Below are positions 25,862-38,089 of a stretch of DNA of 64,000 nucleotides, one piece after another. The notes below the pieces were generated by a model. It was not told the DNA's origin, did no database searches, and saw only the letters and a program-made list of their open reading frames with translations. The DNA comes from Stromatinia cepivora (lineage: Eukaryota; Ascomycota; Leotiomycetes; Helotiales; Sclerotiniaceae), in contig RCTD01000026.1 of assembly GCA_014898415.1 (NCBI GenBank), forward strand, positions 558,001-622,000. Reading direction: 5' to 3'. Position 1 is the stretch's first letter; every line of letters begins with the position of its first letter. Both the position numbers and the translations under genes were made by a program.

Positions 25862-26272
25862 TGTGGTTGGTGGGGTAAGTAATGTAAGGCATTTTTTACC
25901 CACATATTGTTGTTTTTCCTGTCTTTTGATACTGCTTTAAACAACTCGAATAGATATTGAACTGTTCCCCAAATTTCGAATTTCGATCGACTTTTGATAA
26001 TTTTGATGAAATTTCAACATTTTTAAGATTTTGAAGATTTTGAAACTTTTGATAGAATTTGAATAGCTTTTAGATAGATTTTCGAATAAAAAAATAATGA
26101 TTTTGAATAATGTTGAATAAAAAAAACTGACAATTTACAATACTTTAACCATCTAGATTTCATTATACAAATTTTCAATCAGTGTAACGATATGATTAAT
26201 TAAAACCCCTATTTGTAGAACGAGCATAGTCATTTTTTGACATGTCTTACAATACTTCCCCCATCAACCACA
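25862..26272. mobile_element. MITE-like TIR element (411 bp)
   Basis: The left arm starts TGTGGTTGGTGGGGTAAGTA. The right arm, read inverted, starts TGTGGTTGATGGGGGAAGTA. About 28 of 31 terminal positions match. Direct ATAC flanks both sides (25858-25861 and 26273-26276), a possible 4-bp target duplication. The interior has no ORF of note and is AT-rich, so it would depend on a transposase elsewhere. Confidence 0.65.
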
Positions 26273-26291
26273 ATACAAGAGCATACAAAAG

Positions 26292-26391
26292 TATATAATA
26301 CGAAAGAATACGAAAGTATATAATACGAAAGAATACGAAATTATATAATACGAAAGAATACGAAAGTATATAATACGAAAGAATACGAAAG
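26292..26391 (+). repeat. 25-bp minisatellite, four units
   Basis: The unit is TATATAATACGAAAG followed by AATACGAAAG. Four units lie in tandem with one base difference (unit 2 ends in T). The decamer AATACGAAAG and variants continue to about 26455. Confidence 0.93.
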
Positions 26392-26459
26392 TACATAAGA
26401 GTATATGAGAGAATACGAGAGAATACGAAAGAATACGAAAGCGTATAAAAGCGTCATAT

Positions 26460-26795
26460 ACAATATGTATACTCGTGAATAGGGGGATTTGCCCACGTCA
26501 TAAGCCCAAAATATGTGGGGTGACCTGCAGGACTGCCGACGACAACCTGGAATAATCTAGATTGAAGATCTATTAAAGATTTTTTAATGAAGATACAATT
26601 ATAAACCTAGTCAAGAGATTAAGGTACCTAGTATATGCTACCCCCTAGACTAAATTGAAGGGCATTGTATAAAAGCCCGTCTGATCTTCTGTTTTCAAAT
26701 CTAGCATCAACAGACAGTTCTTCGATCCGCCTTCGTCAACGCAAAACAATTACCTTGAGTACTAATCTACGAGGAACACTTCGTGAAACAGAACC
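26460..26795 (+). promoter_or_regulatory. Upstream region of the GH10-like gene, TATA box at 26668-26674
   Basis: The base composition changes here from AT-rich to balanced. TATAAAA at 26668-26674 lies about 122 bp before the ATG, followed by a pyrimidine-rich leader (TCTTCTGTTTTC) and a CATCAA that could be near the transcription start. The start context is GAACCATGA. Regulator sites were not identified. Confidence 0.6.
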
Positions 26796-27800
26796 ATGAA
26801 GACCACATCACTCATTCTTGCGCTCCTCGCCGTTGCTGGAGCAGTTACCGTCCCCAAAACCGGAACCACCACACTAAGGGAGGAAGCGGCCAAAAAGAAC
26901 ATTCTCATCGGGTCTGGAGCAATCAATCCAGCCTACCTCGACGATGCTCAGTTTGCGACAGTCCTTGCAGAGCAGTTCGATAGCCTCTCTCCCGAGAATG
27001 AGGGAAAGTGGGTTTCCTTTAATCCAACCGAAGGGCAATACAACTGGACCTCGCTTGACCGTCTCGTTGACTTTGCTCAAGACCACAACATGGTGGTCAA
27101 GGGACACGGGCTCATCTCAGGCTGCTGCAACCCCGACTACGTACTCGCCATCAACCAACCCGCAGCTCTTCATGCTGCTATGAAAGCCCACTTCGAAGCG
27201 TTCATGAGCCGGTACGACTGCAAGAGGGTGAATCGTTGGGACGTCGTCACCGAAGCCCTGAAAACTATGGGCGGCGGCCTGAATGATGACAATTTCTTCT
27301 ATACGGTACTCGGTGCTGGCTACATCGCAGATGCTTTCCGTATCGCCAGGGCAGCAGGAGGCCCCAACGCTAGGCTGTTCATCAACGAAGGTCTCGTCGA
27401 GACCCAACCCGGCAAACGTCAGGAACTCTATGACCTGGTCTCTGGACTTGTGGCGAGCGGTGTCCCGATCGATGGAGTCGCCCTACAGATGCATCTCACC
27501 GAAGTGGGTCCTACACCGGGTGTTATCACAGACATAGTGAAGTCCTACAATGCACTCGGACTCGAGGTGACGATTGCTGAAATGGACGTCCACACCCTCA
27601 ACGCTACAGCCCAAACCGATATCTACTATGCGGTTCTCGAGGAGGCTATACACGCAGGAATCACCGACATAAGCTTCTGGGGCTTTACAGATAAGCACGC
27701 CTACACTTGGCTGCCAGGTGCGAAGCCATTGATGTTCAACGAGACCTACTATCCAAAGGGTGCGTTCTACGCGACGCACAAGGCTCTGGTGGACGCTTAG
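26796..27800 (+). CDS. Secreted GH10-like protein (xylanase fold, altered active site)
   Basis: Intact 334-residue ORF without introns, the length of a GH10 catalytic domain with signal peptide and no binding module. Residues 1-16 or so form a signal peptide (MKTTSLILALLAVAGA), so the protein should be secreted. Family landmarks are SPENEGKW (65-72), WDVVTEA (148-154; acid/base Glu153), LQMHL (230-234), IAEMD (260-264; nucleophile Glu262) and FWGFTDK (294-300). Family members cut beta-1,4-xylan; some fungal GH10 proteins are tomatinases. Several usual active-site residues differ: the Asn before the acid/base Glu is Thr152, the usual His-Thr-Leu-Val-Trp-His-Ser-Gln block is HGLISGCC (104-111), and Asn-Asp-Tyr-Asn is INEG. 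Xylanase activity is therefore uncertain. Its balanced codon use contrasts with the AT-rich flanks. Confidence 0.9.
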   Translation: MKTTSLILALLAVAGAVTVPKTGTTTLREEAAKKNILIGSGAINPAYLDDAQFATVLAEQFDSLSPENEGKWVSFNPTEGQYNWTSLDRLVDFAQDHNMVVKGHGLISGCCNPDYVLAINQPAALHAAMKAHFEAFMSRYDCKRVNRWDVVTEALKTMGGGLNDDNFFYTVLGAGYIADAFRIARAAGGPNARLFINEGLVETQPGKRQELYDLVSGLVASGVPIDGVALQMHLTEVGPTPGVITDIVKSYNALGLEVTIAEMDVHTLNATAQTDIYYAVLEEAIHAGITDISFWGFTDKHAYTWLPGAKPLMFNETYYPKGAFYATHKALVDA

Positions 27801-28530
27801 GAAGCGTAAGCAGCGACGAGCCATTGATAATTATGCTTGAATTGACTATGGACACTTAAAAGACAATATAACGAAGTGGGAGAGAAAATACGGATGGATA
27901 CAGCAAGTTTTCTGTAAATAGCATATATTATTCTAAAGCAATCAAATCAACATTATCATGATGCTCTTGCCCTCGTGGTGTATTCAATACTAAACACTAC
28001 GGGGTACACTGTACTAATGGAGAAGTTTGTGAACAGCGCAATTTCTGCGTAGGCTCGGGCGTCACCCTAAGCGACGCGATGCCCCGGAACAAGGGGTAAT
28101 AATTAGGGGGAGAGCATAACAGGTGCTTTGTACTGGTGGTGGGCTGAGGTACAAGTTGGGTTTGGTTGGTAGATAGGGTTACTATCACTGATCAAGAGGT
28201 ATGTTAAGACTTACGAAGTATATATAAAGATACTATGTTTCAATTAGACATGAAGCTATCTATTTAGAGTAAAAACTATTCTAGTACAAAAACATTTGTA
28301 ACTTGGATGCTTGGATCTTACCTAAGGTCCTCTAATCCGAACCTTTGAATCTTGGACAAGATCGCAAAATCTCAAGATCCATCACACAACCCCTTTGGGA
28401 ACATGGTTCTCCTGCTCATAGTGGTTCTCGGGAGACTTCCTTGGGGCCCAATTGTTACGCAGTGTAGTCGATGGGTGGTTTGGATTGGTGGGTTGGTTAC
28501 GATTAATCATGGTTATGAGTAGAGTGGGTC
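27801..28530. other. Downstream part of the GH10 island, no gene
   Basis: Balanced composition, no convincing ORF (only short frames with stops) and no recognised element. It holds short inverted words such as GTACACTGTAC at about 28012. The 3' end of the GH10 transcript must fall near its start; an AATATAA-like signal was not confidently placed. Confidence 0.4.
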
Positions 28531-29849
28531 CGAAATTTTGTTTAATTATTAATCATAGATTGGTTATAGGTTTTAGATTTGGTAAATTATGATTTGAATA
28601 ATCCGAATATATAAATAACGATTATTTATTTATTGATTTTAATTTATTAAAGAAAAGATCGTTTTAAAGAATATAAAATTTCAATTTCAAAATATATAAA
28701 TCTGTAGAATCCTTTATATATAAAAAACAATGGTATCGAAATCTGAAAACTTTATATTCTATTTGATTTTTATATAACAAATATATATAAATTATAATTA
28801 TATTTTTTTTTTGAATTTTTTTTTAATATTCTCAAATGATAAGATTCGCTATAAAATCCAATAGAATTTATAATATTTGTAAATGTATATATTAAAATCT
28901 TGATAATTTTGAAATATTTTAATTTTAAATTTATAAATAGGATTTATTCCTTTTTATTTTCTTTTTAATTATTTTGATATTTCCAATTTCTAGTTTTTCA
29001 ATTATATTAGAATCATCAAAATCGATTTAATATTATAAAAGTTATTGAAGTTCTGAATAATTTCAATTTTAAGTATATTTTGAATATATAAATATTTAAC
29101 AAATATGATTTTATATAGTATTCCTTTTTAATTTATTTCGGATTTTTATTTAAATCTCTTTTTTATTTTCTATTATTATTATTTATTATTTTTAATATAA
29201 ATAACAAAAATGATTTATCGATTTAGAAGATATATAATCGATTTATATTTCGAATTTAAGAATCTTATAAATTTTTTTATTATTATTTACAAATCGATTT
29301 TATTATTTAATTCGAAAACCAAATCAATTTTAATTATCATTTTATAACAATCAATTAATTCAATATATTATTATAATAAATCAAATTTCTAGAAGAATTT
29401 TATTGAATAAATGAAATATATATATAATTAATATTTAATAGATATTATTATTTAAGGATGAATTTTTTATTAATAAATTTAATATAATTTATATATTATT
29501 TATTATTATTTATAATCAATTAGAATTAAAAAATAGTGTATTTATTTTTTCTAGATATATTTATATCAATTTTATAATTTTAAATAAATATTATTGATAT
29601 CATTCAATAAAGAATTTGTATTATATTTTGTTTTTTTAAATTCTTTTTCGGAAGCGAATCATATAAAAAATCAAGGGGATCTGTAGGAATTTTGTAAATT
29701 ATTTTATAAATAGGAAAGAAGAGTTTAATTTATCGATTTATTATTTTTTATTAATATTATTAATATAAGAATTTCTAATAAGTTTATTAAATCACTTAAT
29801 AATATTAACCGAACCGATGGTTATATGATCACGTGATATATTAATAATA
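28531..29849. other. Extremely AT-rich tract
   Basis: About 1.3 kb made largely of A and T with poly-T runs. The only GC-containing word near its end is GATCACGTGATAT at about 29828. No coding signal or repeat arm was recognised. Confidence 0.6.
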
Positions 29850-29854
29850 TAATT

Positions 29855-30020
29855 TGTTAACTTTTGGTGCAGGAAGTAGTAGTATTGTTGACTATATAGA
29901 TTGAACTAAAGATCTATTATTCTAGTAGAAGTAGAATTAAGGTTATCCCTAAATATGATCTGTGCACCATAATGATCATATAACCTCAATTTTAATCCTA
30001 TAATGGTCTTATTTTCAATA
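29855..30020 (-). repeat. copia copy 2, 3' LTR
   Basis: Plus-strand TGTTAACTTTTGGTGCAGGA to TTTTCAATA. The TG end is intact and the inner end is mutated. Confidence 0.93.
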
Positions 30021-30049
30021 CTCCTTTATTAAGAATATTCTATTCGATC

Positions 30050-33000
30050 CTCTTAAACTATTAATCTTAATATTTTCTTGAACCTTTCGAAAGCAATCCT
30101 TATATAAAACTTTATCATTCTATCAACAATTATATCGTATATATTGATATAACTAATAACGATTTTCTTCTTTTTTGTTAAATCTTTGATGAAATGATAA
30201 TTGATATCTATATATTTGGATCGTTTATGCAAATATAAATTCTTGATTAAAACTAAAGCGCCCTAATTGTTATCAAATATTTGAACTGTATCTCTGTTCT
30301 TTTTAATATAATTTGATTTGAATAGGTCTTTGAATATTTATATAATCTATCTTCCTTATTTGATGAATATTGTTATCGTAATGTATTCTGATTCTATATT
30401 AAAAATAGTTATAGATATTTGTTTTTTGTTAACCTACAATATAAAACCTCTATAAAATATCATAACTCTTTTTGAAACACTTTTCCGATTATATTTATCA
30501 TTAGCTCAATCTGCATTTATATATACCTTTATTATATTATCAAGTATATTATATTCTTTATAGATATCGGATTATACTCCCTTTAACCCGAATCATAATT
30601 TCTATTTGATTGTTAATTGTAGATATCATATTAGATTCTTCAAAGCTATAATATAATGTTTTATTAGTTTTACCATAAATTGTAAAAATCTTTTAACTGA
30701 AAATATTATATTTGATCGAATATATATTATTAAATAGATCACATTTTCTATTCATTATTGATATTTGTTTATATCTATTAATTCATCGTTATCAATTGTT
30801 AATTGGAAATAGATATAATCCATTATTGATAATTTCTTAATTTGATATTGTTTATATATAATACTATATTTAATTAATATAATATCGAGATATTCTTTTT
30901 GATTTATAATTAATGTATATACTTTTTTATCGCGAATGATCCTAATATTTAGGATCTTATTAATCTTCTTTAGATTCTTGATATTAAAACAAATTGATAA
31001 TTTTTCATCGAATCAAATGATTTGCGATGATATATACGATGCAATAACGATATCGTTGATATATACTAATAATATTATATCATGATCTTTGGATATATAC
31101 AAATATAGATCTATCAAACTTTGTATAAAATCTATACCTAAAAACTCTTTCTTTAATAATAAACTCCAATCCCTTCTAATTTGCTTTAAACCATATAGAC
31201 TTTATAGAATTTGTAGTATATATCCCTTTTCGATTTTAATACCTTAAAATGATTCAAAATAGATCTCTTCCTTCAAATATAATTCAATAAAAGTGTTTTT
31301 GATATTGAAATATGAATATTCCAAATTTTCCTTTGTGATAATAGCTAGGAATAATCTGAATATATTTAGTCTTATTATTGATATAAATGTTTTGTTGTAA
31401 TCTTTTCCTAATATTTGATTGAATCTTCAAACTATTAATTTTATTTTGAATCGTTTTATTTTGTTATTCTTTGTTTAATTATAAATACTTATTTCATTGA
31501 AATCAAATTACTTTCTTTAAAAAGTATATATTCTTCTTAAATACCATTTTGAATCAAAGATATAATTTCTTTTTGGATAATTTCCTTTCATTTTTCAAAA
31601 TATTCTCGATTCGATATTGCTTTTTTATAAATTCTTGATATTTTGATTCCCAGAATTTCTTTAACCGGATATACTATACCTTTTGTATTATTTATATCTA
31701 TCAACGAAATCATGAAATCTGAAATGATTTTATTTTTGATATAAGGGTCTATCTTATAAATAATTGGAATTGTAATCATAATATATTCTACATTTTCTTG
31801 AATTTTAGCCTATATAAATATTATAATTAATACCTTTATAATCTTGTTTTCCCGTTTTTTTTCAGGATTTTATTCTATATTTCTTTTTCGTTTTCATATT
31901 AAATATTTTAGGGATTCGTCTTCAAGATTTATTACATCCTCTTATTCGATCTTAAATGATTATAAATTTACTTCGCTTTCTGATTCTATTGAAATAGATT
32001 TATCAACAAAATTTAAAATGATCTTAAATTTTGCTTTCGATATAGATTCAGAATTTATAAAAGTTGATTTTTAAATTAGAATTTCTAGAATGATGAATTC
32101 GATATCTAAAATATCCTTAAAAGAAGATTCTTAGTTTATCTTTTGGATATTATCATCTTCATTTTCATTATATATTGATATTAACATATCTAATTTATCT
32201 AATTTCAATTTGATAATTGGAGTGTTTGATATAATTATTGAACTCGATATAATATCTATTGAAGAGAACATTTGAAATGAAAATGATATAGATATCGTAT
32301 TTGGTGTTGAGGATGGAGAAGATACCGAGAATAAAGAAGATGCTTTATTTGTTGCTGATTTATTATAAGATCTTTAATCTGATTTTATATTCTTTGTAGG
32401 CCTAATTTACAATTTCTTAATTTAAGATCCAAATCTCCTTTTCGATAAGATTCATTTATGATTACTCTACTTGATCGAAATATATAATTTAACTCTGAAG
32501 AATATACTTTGATATATTTATTTGTAATCTTTGAGTATCTTAAGAATACATCGATTCTCGAAATGTTCTGCAACTTATCATATCTTTGCCCTTTCGGAAT
32601 AGTTTTGGAATTGATATAAACATAACATTTGTTTTTCTAGATTTTATATATCTTTATATTTGGTATTATATTTGTAAAAGCTTTTATAAAGGATCGATCT
32701 ATTCTATTCATATCAGAACCAATATTAGTACAATTTCTGATATAAATATTGTGCTTTATAGCTTCGTTTCAAAATTTTAATAATAATCCAATTTCTTTTA
32801 ATATTGCTTTTATATCTGCCTTTGTAATCTTTATATTTTGTTTTATAGGTTTATTTTGATATAAGGAGATAATTATTATAATTTCAGATTGTATATTTAA
32901 TAATCATTTATAAATAGCTTATAGAAGTTCTAATACATTATTAATCCTGGCTGTAATGATCTTTTCTTTAATAGTCAATTCCATCTCCTTTTTCCAAGTT

Positions 33001-34960
33001 TTCAATATTTAAATTATATTGTCTTTTTGTTTAAATAATATAATCCAATTTACTCTTGTACAATTATTGATGATCAATATGAAATAACGATTCCTTCGAA
33101 TCAATTTTAGAAATAATCCTGTAACATCGAAATATATAAATTCGAATCTCTTTGATTTGTACGGATTCAATTACCTTGGAATACGATTGGTTATTTTGGT
33201 GAGTATATATACTTCGCAGATATCTAATTCAGTTGAGATCTTTATTAATTTGGCTATATTGGATACCTTATATAGATTCTTGATTTTATCTGGATCTAGA
33301 TGATTGAATCTTCAATACTATAATAAGTATCTCTCTTTTTCCTTGAATATTAATTCGTTATCAATATTTTTGATACTATTGATTATTTCTAAAGAAAAAC
33401 CTTTTTCCTAATCATTTTGATATACATTCGAATAGAGAGTTGTATTCTTGTATCCTTTGGTTATATATGAAACCATATATATTCCGTTTTGTATTCTAAT
33501 ATAAATAACTTTCTTGTTATCCTTTTTGAAATATATATAATCAAAGTTGAATTTTTTTTGCAATTTTGTTTTGCAAATCCTTTTTCCTAACAGCAAATTT
33601 ACTTCTAACTCTGGTATATATAATATATTTGAGAATAACATCTTAGAATTATCTTTATATACTATATCTATTAAACCCTAATAACAATAATATATCACTT
33701 TCTTATTAATCTTTATTCTTTGTTTAATAATAGAATCTATTGATCTGAATAATGAAGATTGATCAGATATATATAAAGAAATGCTTATATCGGTATATTA
33801 TTTATTAAAAGAAATTTTATTAATGATCTTTTTTATCAAATTATAATCTTCTTCTATTATATTCTTAATATCGAAATCTGATTCAAAGATATTATTAATA
33901 GAGTATATTTGATCTTTCTTGTTGAAATAAACCTTTTTCGAATTCGATGATTCTCTTTTCTTTTGGTGATAAAAATAATTATAAAAAAGTTTATTGATTT
34001 GTATTAAATATAAATAATCTCATATATAATAATCTTCTTTTTGATACAAATCGTAAATATTATTTGAGATCTCGAAATCTGATTCTTGATGTTAAAAAAT
34101 GTATCTAGATCTTTTTGCAATTTGTATTTGTTTTAATCTATCTTTAAAATGAAGTTCTTTAATTTATAAATGCTTAATTTTATCATCAATACTAAAGCTG
34201 ATTTGGATATCTAATATATCTATTACTTTTTGATAATCAATTAAAAGATTATATATTAAAATCAAAAATAAAGCAATATTTTGATATACTAATTAATAGC
34301 TTTTGTTTATAACCCCTAATTTCCTTTTATACTTTTTCAATTTGTTCTAGACTTTGATAATAATTATATCAAAATAAATATCAAATTGAAATTTGAAGTT
34401 TTAAATCATTGTTATATATATATTGATTATAATTATATTGATTTTGATATATTTTGATTTAAAATATCTTCAGAGTATATATACTATTGAATATTCGTCA
34501 GTGAAGGTTTTATTATCATTATTGAATATTATACAAATATATGATAATATATTCATTTCGTTCTTTAAGTATTCCGATTTCAATTCGATATTATAATATA
34601 TATGATTATTGATCTTGTAGGCAGATATTATATTGGATTCTGTAATCTATATATATTCGTCTAATATTTGATCAATTATATAAAATCATTCTTTCTTTTT
34701 CAATTATATCTTCGTTTATTTGAATCATTGTTTATAATTGTTTTAATCGAATTTCGAAGGATTATTTGATTTCGATATTATAAAGGTTTTTTGTTGTTTG
34801 ATAAATATCAAAGATAGTTTTCAGGTTTTTAAAACGATCTTAAAAAATATATTGTAAATAGGTTTAAAATAATAAAGAAATATAAAAAATAAAATAATAA
34901 GAAAATTCGTAAAATTGATTATAATATGTTTTCTTATAGCTATACAAATTTGCTCTTCTC
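30050..34960 (-). pseudogene. copia copy 2 gag-pol relic
   Basis: From right to left: a gag-like region to about 33700, then a pre-integrase stretch at 33408-33641 with the open string LYIPELEVNLLLGKRIC, close to the copia pattern Leu-Tyr-Val-Pro-x-Leu-x-x-Asn-Leu-Leu. The integrase is at about 32390-33260, the RT at about 31000-31780 and RNase H at about 30050-30450. Segments correspond one to one with the plus-strand copy. It would have made particle, integrase and RT proteins; in-frame stops prevent this. The ends are approximate. Confidence 0.82.
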
Positions 34961-35176
34961 TTTTATTAGAATTCTGTATCGGTATTATATAGATTGCTCT
35001 CCATTTTGACCTATAATATTATAAATTATAAACTGTATTATTATATTTCAATTTTGCTTCAATAATATTATATGAAAATTCTGATTTTTACTCTGTTTCA
35101 TTTCTACTAATTATACTAATCCTTTCTCGATTTACTTTACTTTCTAATTACTATTATACAATCGGATCTTATAATC

Positions 35177-35342
35177 TATTAACTTTTGATATAGGAAGTA
35201 ATAGTATTATTGATTATGTAGATTGAACTAAGGATCTATTATTCTAATAGGAATAGAATTGAGGTTATCCCCAAATATGGTCTGTGCACCACAGTGATCA
35301 CGTGACCTCGATTCTAATCCTATGATGGCCTCATTTCCAACA
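35177..35342 (-). repeat. copia copy 2, 5' LTR
   Basis: Its outer half (GGTCTGTGCACCACAGTGATCACGTGACC region) is almost unmutated and its inner half is mutated: a sharp gradient within 166 bp. It ends TTTCCAACA before TAATT. Confidence 0.93.
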
Positions 35343-35347
35343 TAATT

Positions 35348-36672
35348 TAATATTATTACATTTTATTATTATACAAAATCTTGATCATATATCATATTAG
35401 AATGATTTATAATGGAATAGAATGTGATGGAAGCATGTAGAACTTTCTTATTTTTAAGGTTAAATATTATTGGTTACTATTTCATTTCATTATATAAAAC
35501 AATTCTATAAGATTCGATTTAAATCGATCTTATTTATAATCATAGAATATTATAGAATTTCATAGAATCTTATCAAATATTATAAATAAGAAGATTTTCT
35601 TCAAAGAATTCTTCTGAAAAACAAGCAAAATAAATTCAATATTCAATACACTTATATTTTGACTTCAATCATCATATATTCGATCACCCTTTTAAGCTAT
35701 ATAACTAAGTCTTCCACTATAATAATAGTGAATAATATTATTATTATATTATTCATTATTATTAACCAATCAACCTCCTCCAAGAATTAATATAATTATA
35801 AATTATTAATATAAAATTTTCTTCTTTATTAAAGAATAAATCTTTTATATTTTCAAATTTTATTAATAAATTATTTGATAGTAATTAAGATCTTTTTTGT
35901 TTGTGAATTTGAGATAAAAAAAGTTTTATTTGGAAGTATAATTTAAAGGTTAATAATTTACATAGGAAAGTATAATAGTAATATAATATTTATAAGTTAT
36001 TATTTTTTAATTTATTAATAATATATATTAATTTAAGTGAAATATAAAATAGAATAAAATTATTCAATATCGTATTAAATTTCAATATAGTATTAATATT
36101 TATATAATTTTTTTTTCAAAATATAAAATTATAAAAAGGGATATTCATTATTAATTATAATTATTAGTTTTTTTTTTAAGTACATTTTAATCTTGATTGA
36201 AAAATAGAATTTTATTTTCAAAAATTCTATTAATATTTTATTTTTCTTATTACTATCTATCAATTTTCATTATTTTAATAGAATAAATAATTTTATATAA
36301 ATTCTTATTTTATATTTAATTATCTTTTCGAAAAAGTGATATTTATCCTTATTTTCATAGAGTTTTAAAGAAATGAATAATTGAATATTTTTATTTTGTA
36401 CAAAAACAAATTATTATTATTTTTAGGGATATTAATATTTTTATTTATATACTATTTGATCTTTGAAATTCTCTTAATTATTATAGTATATTTGAAATTA
36501 TTGATTATTTTATTGATAATGATTTTAAAGTATATAGTGTTTTGTTAAAAATCAAATATCTTTATTGGAGGTCACGTATTATAAATCGTATTTGAGGTGA
36601 GGTAAAGGATTTCATTGATTTCAAATAGTCTTCTTAAACGGATATATGTTCATTCTCAAACCATTTTATCTG
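35348..36672. other. AT-rich tract, no gene
   Basis: Low-complexity AT-rich sequence with poly-T and TAA runs. Nothing coding or repetitive was recognised. Confidence 0.55.
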
Positions 36673-36948
36673 CTATGGAAAATACCCTTTGAAATATGGT
36701 TTAATAATGGTATTATCTGGAGCTGGTGCTATTGCTTCGAGAATTAGATATAGCGGATAGAGATAATCAGATAAGAATTCGGATGAAGGTGGTAGATTTG
36801 GAATCAATTTAATCATAAGTCCCTCAAACGGTTTCTTAAAACGATGAATCTCATCTAAAGCTTTTTGAATATCTTGATTATCTTCAATTTTGTATATTCG
36901 CATAAAAGCAAATGAACTATAACGTGGTTTATCAGTTGGCTCGGCCAT
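36673..36948 (-). CDS. Hypothetical 91-residue protein at an inverted-repeat locus
   Basis: Intact ORF with a varied composition (MAEPTDKPRYSSFAF start, Pro-rich end) unlike the Lys/Ile-rich chance frames nearby, so it may be real. Its first codons lie inside the left arm of an inverted repeat; the right arm at 37336 also begins ATGGCCGA but in a shifted frame. No signal peptide, membrane helix or known motif is seen. It could be the N-terminal remnant of a transposon protein or a small gene of its own. The family is not recognised. Confidence 0.4.
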   Translation of the reverse strand: MAEPTDKPRYSSFAFMRIYKIEDNQDIQKALDEIHRFKKPFEGLMIKLIPNLPPSSEFLSDYLYPLYLILEAIAPAPDNTIIKPYFKGYFP

Positions 36949-37361
36949 ATCAGTGGGTCGGACACTTCAAAAATACACCAAAATCGTTCTTTTTTCAATA
37001 TTTTTATTTTAATAACTAATCAATATTTTTTGGAAAAAAAAGCTATTTTAAGCCCTAAAAAAATCCAAATATCCAAAAATCTAATTTTCATAAAAGAAAA
37101 TCTATCATATTTCAAATTTAATTAAATTTGTCACGATTTTCGTTATAAAAAAACTATCTTTATAATTACTACTATATTAATATGATTTTCCTAATTATTT
37201 TTAGAATTTTATATCATTTATATATATAAATATCATATATTTGAATTTCAGAAAATTATATCCATAAATAAAGAAAGTGCACGGTTACGCATAGACGAAT
37301 TTTGTATATAAAAAGAAGTGGCCGATTCACTGATATGGCCGACCCACTGATAAACCACGTT
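36921..37361. repeat. 47-bp imperfect inverted repeat with 346-bp AT-rich spacer
   Basis: The left arm 36921-36968 (AACGTGGTTTATCAGTTGGC...) and right arm 37315-37361 are inverted copies with one indel and a few differences. Each arm contains two related blocks of the type CAGTGGGTCGGCCA, typical of DNA-transposon ends. The spacer is AT-rich without an ORF. It may be a MITE, or the head-to-head ends of two elements. Confidence 0.65.
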
Positions 37362-38089
37362 AATAATATTTCAGGAGATATAATAAAAGAGATAGATTAT
37401 ATAATCGATATTGGATTTCGAAATGAACACCAAAACAGTATATTTGGAATTTGATAATTTCATCATCATCATCATGATGTGGTTCGATTATAGACTACTG
37501 AAATTCTTCGAAAAAGAATCTTTGCGTTATAATTATTTCTGGCAGAAGGTTTGATCGATAAAAAATGTGCTGTGGACTGAGAAGCAAACTTTGATGTATC
37601 TGAAGGTCAAAGATCCAAATTATATAGATGTTCTAAAAGCAGGAAGAAAGAAAATTACATCCGTATAGAAGGGATACAACATAAGTATTGGAGCCAATTA
37701 AAACCTTGCGTCTCAATGTAGGTGGCCAAGGTGCATACATTTGTTACACAACAATATTCAACACATATCTTACTTAAAAGCGCTTAGGGTAGTTGTACTG
37801 TACAAATGGATCGAGATCTCACTTTGATACTGTAGTCAATGCTTATCTTAATTTTCAGACCCTTCGGTGGATTGAGGGTTTTGCCCAAGGGTTGGTGCCC
37901 CACTTACTTATGATTAGCTAGTTTCATGATTACCTAATGGGTCTGAGGATGAGATAAGCCTTCAGCTTGTTGGTGGATACGGTTGTCAAAGCATCACACC
38001 TCATATGAAACCCGTTCCTGTGACGCAAGAGCCGTTTATTCAACAACAAAGGACGAACCGATTCTAGGGCAATCTTGAGCAACCCACAA
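37362..38089. other. Transition from AT-rich to balanced DNA, no gene
   Basis: 37400-37690 holds broken coding-like stretches (for example a Phe/Tyr/Trp-rich frame near 37480-37550), and 37700-38089 has balanced composition. No frame long enough to annotate is present. Confidence 0.4.

Larger units (their letters stand above)
29855..35342 (-). mobile_element. Complete Ty1/copia element, copy 2 (5.5 kb, RIP-inactivated)
   Basis: LTRs of 166 bp lie at 29855-30020 and 35177-35342. A perfect target duplication TAATT lies at 29850-29854 and 35343-35347. The interior is co-linear with the plus-strand copy at 51086-56569, inverted. The order from the right is gag, pre-integrase region, integrase, RT and RNase H, the copia order. 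Both copies are heavily mutated. Confidence 0.95.

Noticed and set aside
26292..26455. CRISPR-like array of regular repeats
   Set aside because: The units are directly tandem with no unique spacers; it is a minisatellite in a eukaryotic context.
26874..27824. Several antisense and out-of-frame ORFs over the GH10-like gene
   Set aside because: They are shadows of the 334-codon gene; none has a motif or start context of its own.
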